A DNA stretch of 8,165 nucleotides from Polyangia bacterium (GTDB lineage: Bacteria; Myxococcota_A; Polyangia; Polyangiales; Polyangiaceae), in the NCBI GenBank assembly GCA_030433055.1, contig JAUILJ010000319.1, positions 1 to 8,165 of the forward strand. Direction: 5' to 3'. The notes beneath the pieces are model-generated. The model was not told where the DNA came from, did not search any database, and saw only the letters and a program-made list of their open reading frames with translations. Made by a program: the position numbers and the translations under genes. Position 1 is the stretch's first letter. Each line of letters starts with the position of its first letter. Positions 6,650 through 8,165 of the stretch are shown here, in pieces.

Positions 6650-7105
6650 GTGCTCGGCATGAATCGCTTGGAGCTGAGCTACGAGGTGTTCACTCGACGC
6701 GCTGGTGCGACCACTGGATCGCCGGTGACTCCCGACGAGTTTCGGGATGTGCTCCGGCGCTCGACGCTGGGGGAGCGTCGCCCGGTCGATGACCTCGAGC
6801 GCTTGGGCCGCATGCTCGACAACTCGAACTTGATCGTTACCGCGCGGGAGCCGGTTCGGCGCCTGCTCATCGGCATCTCCCGCTGCGTCACTGACTTCGG
6901 GTACTGCTGCTACTGTTCCGATCTCGCGGTGGACGAAGCAGCGCAGCGCCAAGGCGTAGGCAAGGAGTTGCTGAGGCTGACCCAGGAGGCGGCGGGGGAA
7001 GAGGCGACGCTGCTCTTGGTGGCTGCACCGAACGCCAAGGACTACTACCCACACATCGGTATGACCCACGTGCAGGCGTGCTACGCCTGGAACCGCCGTC
7101 GCTAG
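6650..7105 (+). CDS. GNAT-family N-acetyltransferase
   Basis: Complete small GNAT enzyme of 151 residues that should transfer an acetyl group from acetyl-CoA to an unknown amine; it has no export signal, so it is cytoplasmic. The acetyl-CoA loop is visible as Q99-R-Q-G-V-G104 after strand DLAVDE (91-96). The N-terminal half has the RRPVDD...NSNLIVTA pattern (43-65) and the TDFGYCCYCSDLAV strand (81-94). The end carries APNAKDYYPHIGM (126-138), as in a widespread family of stand-alone bacterial GNATs of this length. Three Cys at 86, 87 and 89 are notable. The GTG at 6650 has GAGGGGG six bases upstream (6637-6643); the ATG at 6659 would put this site about 15 bases away. The gene is 76 bp downstream of the metalloprotease and convergent with the next gene, and probably functionally independent. 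Confidence 0.9.
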   Translation: MLGMNRLELSYEVFTRRAGATTGSPVTPDEFRDVLRRSTLGERRPVDDLERLGRMLDNSNLIVTAREPVRRLLIGISRCVTDFGYCCYCSDLAVDEAAQRQGVGKELLRLTQEAAGEEATLLLVAAPNAKDYYPHIGMTHVQACYAWNRRR

Positions 7106-7111
7106 GGGGCC

Positions 7112-7133
7112 AGCGGCGCTCGCAGGCGCTGCT
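7112..7133. terminator. Weak bidirectional terminator candidate between convergent genes
   Basis: An 8-bp stem with one G-U pair (arms 7112-7119 and 7126-7133, 6-nt loop) fills most of the 39-bp gap between the stops of the acetyltransferase gene and the LTxxQ-protein gene. Its position suits a shared terminator, but neither strand has a T-tract after the stem. Confidence 0.35.
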
Positions 7134-7144
7134 ATGCGCGGCGC

Positions 7145-7657
7145 TCAGTCACTGCGGTGCTTGCGCATAGCCCTGCGTAGCTTGCGCTGAAGCTGCTGCA
7201 TGGCGTGGAGCAACTTGGCTTGCTGCTTGGGAGTGAGTTCCTTGCCCAGCTGCTGAAAGTGCTTGTTCTGCAGCTTGTGGAGATCGTCGCGGCCCTTGCG
7301 CAACGCGGCCATGGCCTTGGAGTAGGCCTTTTGGTCGTCACTGTCGTCGTCGAGCAGCTTCTTGAGGTCCTTGCGCGCCTTGCGCATTTCCCCACGGATC
7401 TTCCGCTGGTCTTCACGATCCTTCTTCATCAGCTCCGCGACCTTGGTCGCCTTCTTGTCGTCCAGGCCCACCTTGTCCGTGAGTACCTTGCGCACGACTT
7501 CCTGCATGCGCTTCTCGACCTCCGCTCGGCGATCCTTGGGCTTGGCGAAGGCCAGGCCGCTGGTGAACAGCAAGCTGAGCAACGTGAACAGGGCAAGCAG
7601 CCAGTGGCGACGAGTCTTGGTGCGAAGACGTGATTGCGAACGGGCCGGTTTAGTCAT
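7145..7657 (-). CDS. Exported basic Spy/CpxP-like (LTxxQ-type) helical protein
   Basis: A 170-residue exported protein. An Arg/Lys-rich start, a hydrophobic core (19-33) and GLAFA give a signal peptidase I site after Ala38; there is no lipobox and no Cys. The mature part is almost entirely charged helix with one LTPKQ motif (141-145), the signature of the Spy/CpxP/ZraP and CnrX group of periplasmic chaperones and metal or envelope-stress sensors. These usually carry two LTxxQ motifs; only one is clear here, with VLTDK (59-63) as a degenerate first copy. The mature chain has about 41 Lys/Arg against 22 Asp/Glu, unusually basic. The ATG lies 2 nt after the stop of the upstream membrane protein, so the two are translated together. 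Family assignment is fairly good; a sensing role is inferred from the neighbour. Few His and no Cys argue against classical metal binding. Confidence 0.78.
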   Translation of the reverse strand: MTKPARSQSRLRTKTRRHWLLALFTLLSLLFTSGLAFAKPKDRRAEVEKRMQEVVRKVLTDKVGLDDKKATKVAELMKKDREDQRKIRGEMRKARKDLKKLLDDDSDDQKAYSKAMAALRKGRDDLHKLQNKHFQQLGKELTPKQQAKLLHAMQQLQRKLRRAMRKHRSD

Positions 7658-7659
7658 CG

Positions 7660-8165
7660 TCAGCTACCTTCATTTGCCACATCGTCGAGCGCCGACAAGA
7701 GTGCGTCCAGGTCTTCATCATCGTCGGGCGCGTCCAGCGCGTCGAGCGCCAGGCCAAAGTCGTCATCGCCCTCATCGACTACCGTGGCCACCAAGAGCGA
7801 GCTGTCCTCCTCGTTGAACTGGACCTCATCGACGCTCGGTGAGGACTCTGGAGTGCTTGCCTGCTTCGCGGTTGGCGCGGCCTCTGCGACGACCGTGCTG
7901 GGAGCCTGCAGGCCTGCCTGCACTCCGTCGCTGTCCGACGCAGCTCCGCCGAACCCGACGAAGATAGCCAGCACGGCTGCGGCGGCCGCTGCTAGAGGAG
8001 GTGCCAGGCGCAGGAAACCGCGGCGCTTCTCAGCGACGGCCCGTTGTGGTGCGTCCTTCGAACGCGCCGCCACCCGGGTGAGATCCGCTCCGGAGAGCTC
8101 GGCGGAGGTGCGCTCGAACAGCTCGCGGAGGTCCGCCTCTGGAGCGAGCTCCGCGTGATCCAGCA
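7660..8165 (-). CDS. Single-pass membrane protein with acidic exported tail, anti-sigma-like (5' end outside window)
   Basis: The frame stays open to the window edge, so only the last 167 residues are seen; a GTG at 8073 is an internal start candidate without a well-spaced ribosome binding site. The visible part has a charged N-terminal segment (residues 1-50, including DLRELFERTSAEL), KRR, one membrane helix (about 51-73; nt 7945-8013), and a C-terminal tail of 94 residues. By the positive-inside rule the tail is exported. The tail holds about 25 Asp/Glu and a single Lys and ends in acidic Leu-containing blocks (LDALLSALDDV). The arrangement, followed directly by a Spy/CnrX-like protein, matches transmembrane anti-sigma factors of ECF modules. 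No zinc-finger Cys/His set is visible, so the sigma-binding part, if any, lies upstream. It could instead be another membrane partner of the LTxxQ protein. Confidence 0.6.
   Translation of the reverse strand, partial: LDHAELAPEADLRELFERTSAELSGADLTRVAARSKDAPQRAVAEKRRGFLRLAPPLAAAAAAVLAIFVGFGGAASDSDGVQAGLQAPSTVVAEAAPTAKQASTPESSPSVDEVQFNEEDSSLLVATVVDEGDDDFGLALDALDAPDDDEDLDALLSALDDVANEGS

Noticed and set aside
5968..6660. Minus-strand open frame opposite the metalloprotease catalytic domain
   Set aside because: It mirrors the strand that carries HELGH and the Met-turn; its own product shows no signal or motif.
7205..7633. Plus-strand Leu/Val-rich open frame that looks like a membrane protein
   Set aside because: The hydrophobicity is an artefact of reading the Lys-rich LTxxQ gene backwards (AAG becomes CTT).

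Overview
The window looks like chromosomal DNA of a high-GC predatory or saprophytic bacterium, most likely a myxobacterium (Myxococcota). The reasons are G/C-rich third codon positions, three closely spaced exported proteins with lipoprotein-type signals, a Cys/Asp-rich calcium-loop-like linker, and protease-associated beta domains (P-domain, PPC). The assignment rests on style, not on a marker gene.

Layout. (1) On the minus strand, 144-2081 encodes an exported, probably lipid-anchored papain-like (C1A) cysteine protease with an apparently complete active site and two tandem P-domains. It ends at a 12-bp-stem terminator (76-106). (2) A 418-bp divergent intergenic region (2082-2499) holds palindromes and two candidate promoters, one facing each way. 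(3) On the plus strand, 2500-4636 encodes a multidomain lipoprotein: Ig/cadherin-like domains, a Cys-rich module and two PPC domains. Its frame is broken near position 3049, so the sequence as given carries a 5' part (2500-3192) and a 3' part in another frame (about 3050-4636). (4) The gene at 4633-6573 overlaps its stop by a GTGA junction. It encodes a lipoprotein metalloprotease with HELGH but no His/Asp at the usual third zinc-ligand position; a downstream FHN His is the likely substitute. (5) A small GNAT acetyltransferase lies at 6650-7105. (6) Convergent to it on the minus strand are a basic, exported Spy/CpxP-like LTxxQ protein (7145-7657) and, 2 nt upstream, the 3' part of a single-pass membrane protein with a very acidic exported tail (7660 to the window edge). 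The second resembles an anti-sigma factor or membrane sensor partner.

How they may work together. Regions 1-4 read as a divergent surface-proteolysis locus: a cysteine protease on one side, and a metalloprotease with a non-catalytic binding lipoprotein on the other. Regions 5-6 look unrelated to it. Pair 6 resembles envelope-stress or metal-sensing modules (membrane anti-sigma plus periplasmic Spy/CnrX-type sensor), but the expected sigma factor would lie outside the window. No tRNA, rRNA, CRISPR array, insertion sequence or prophage feature was seen.
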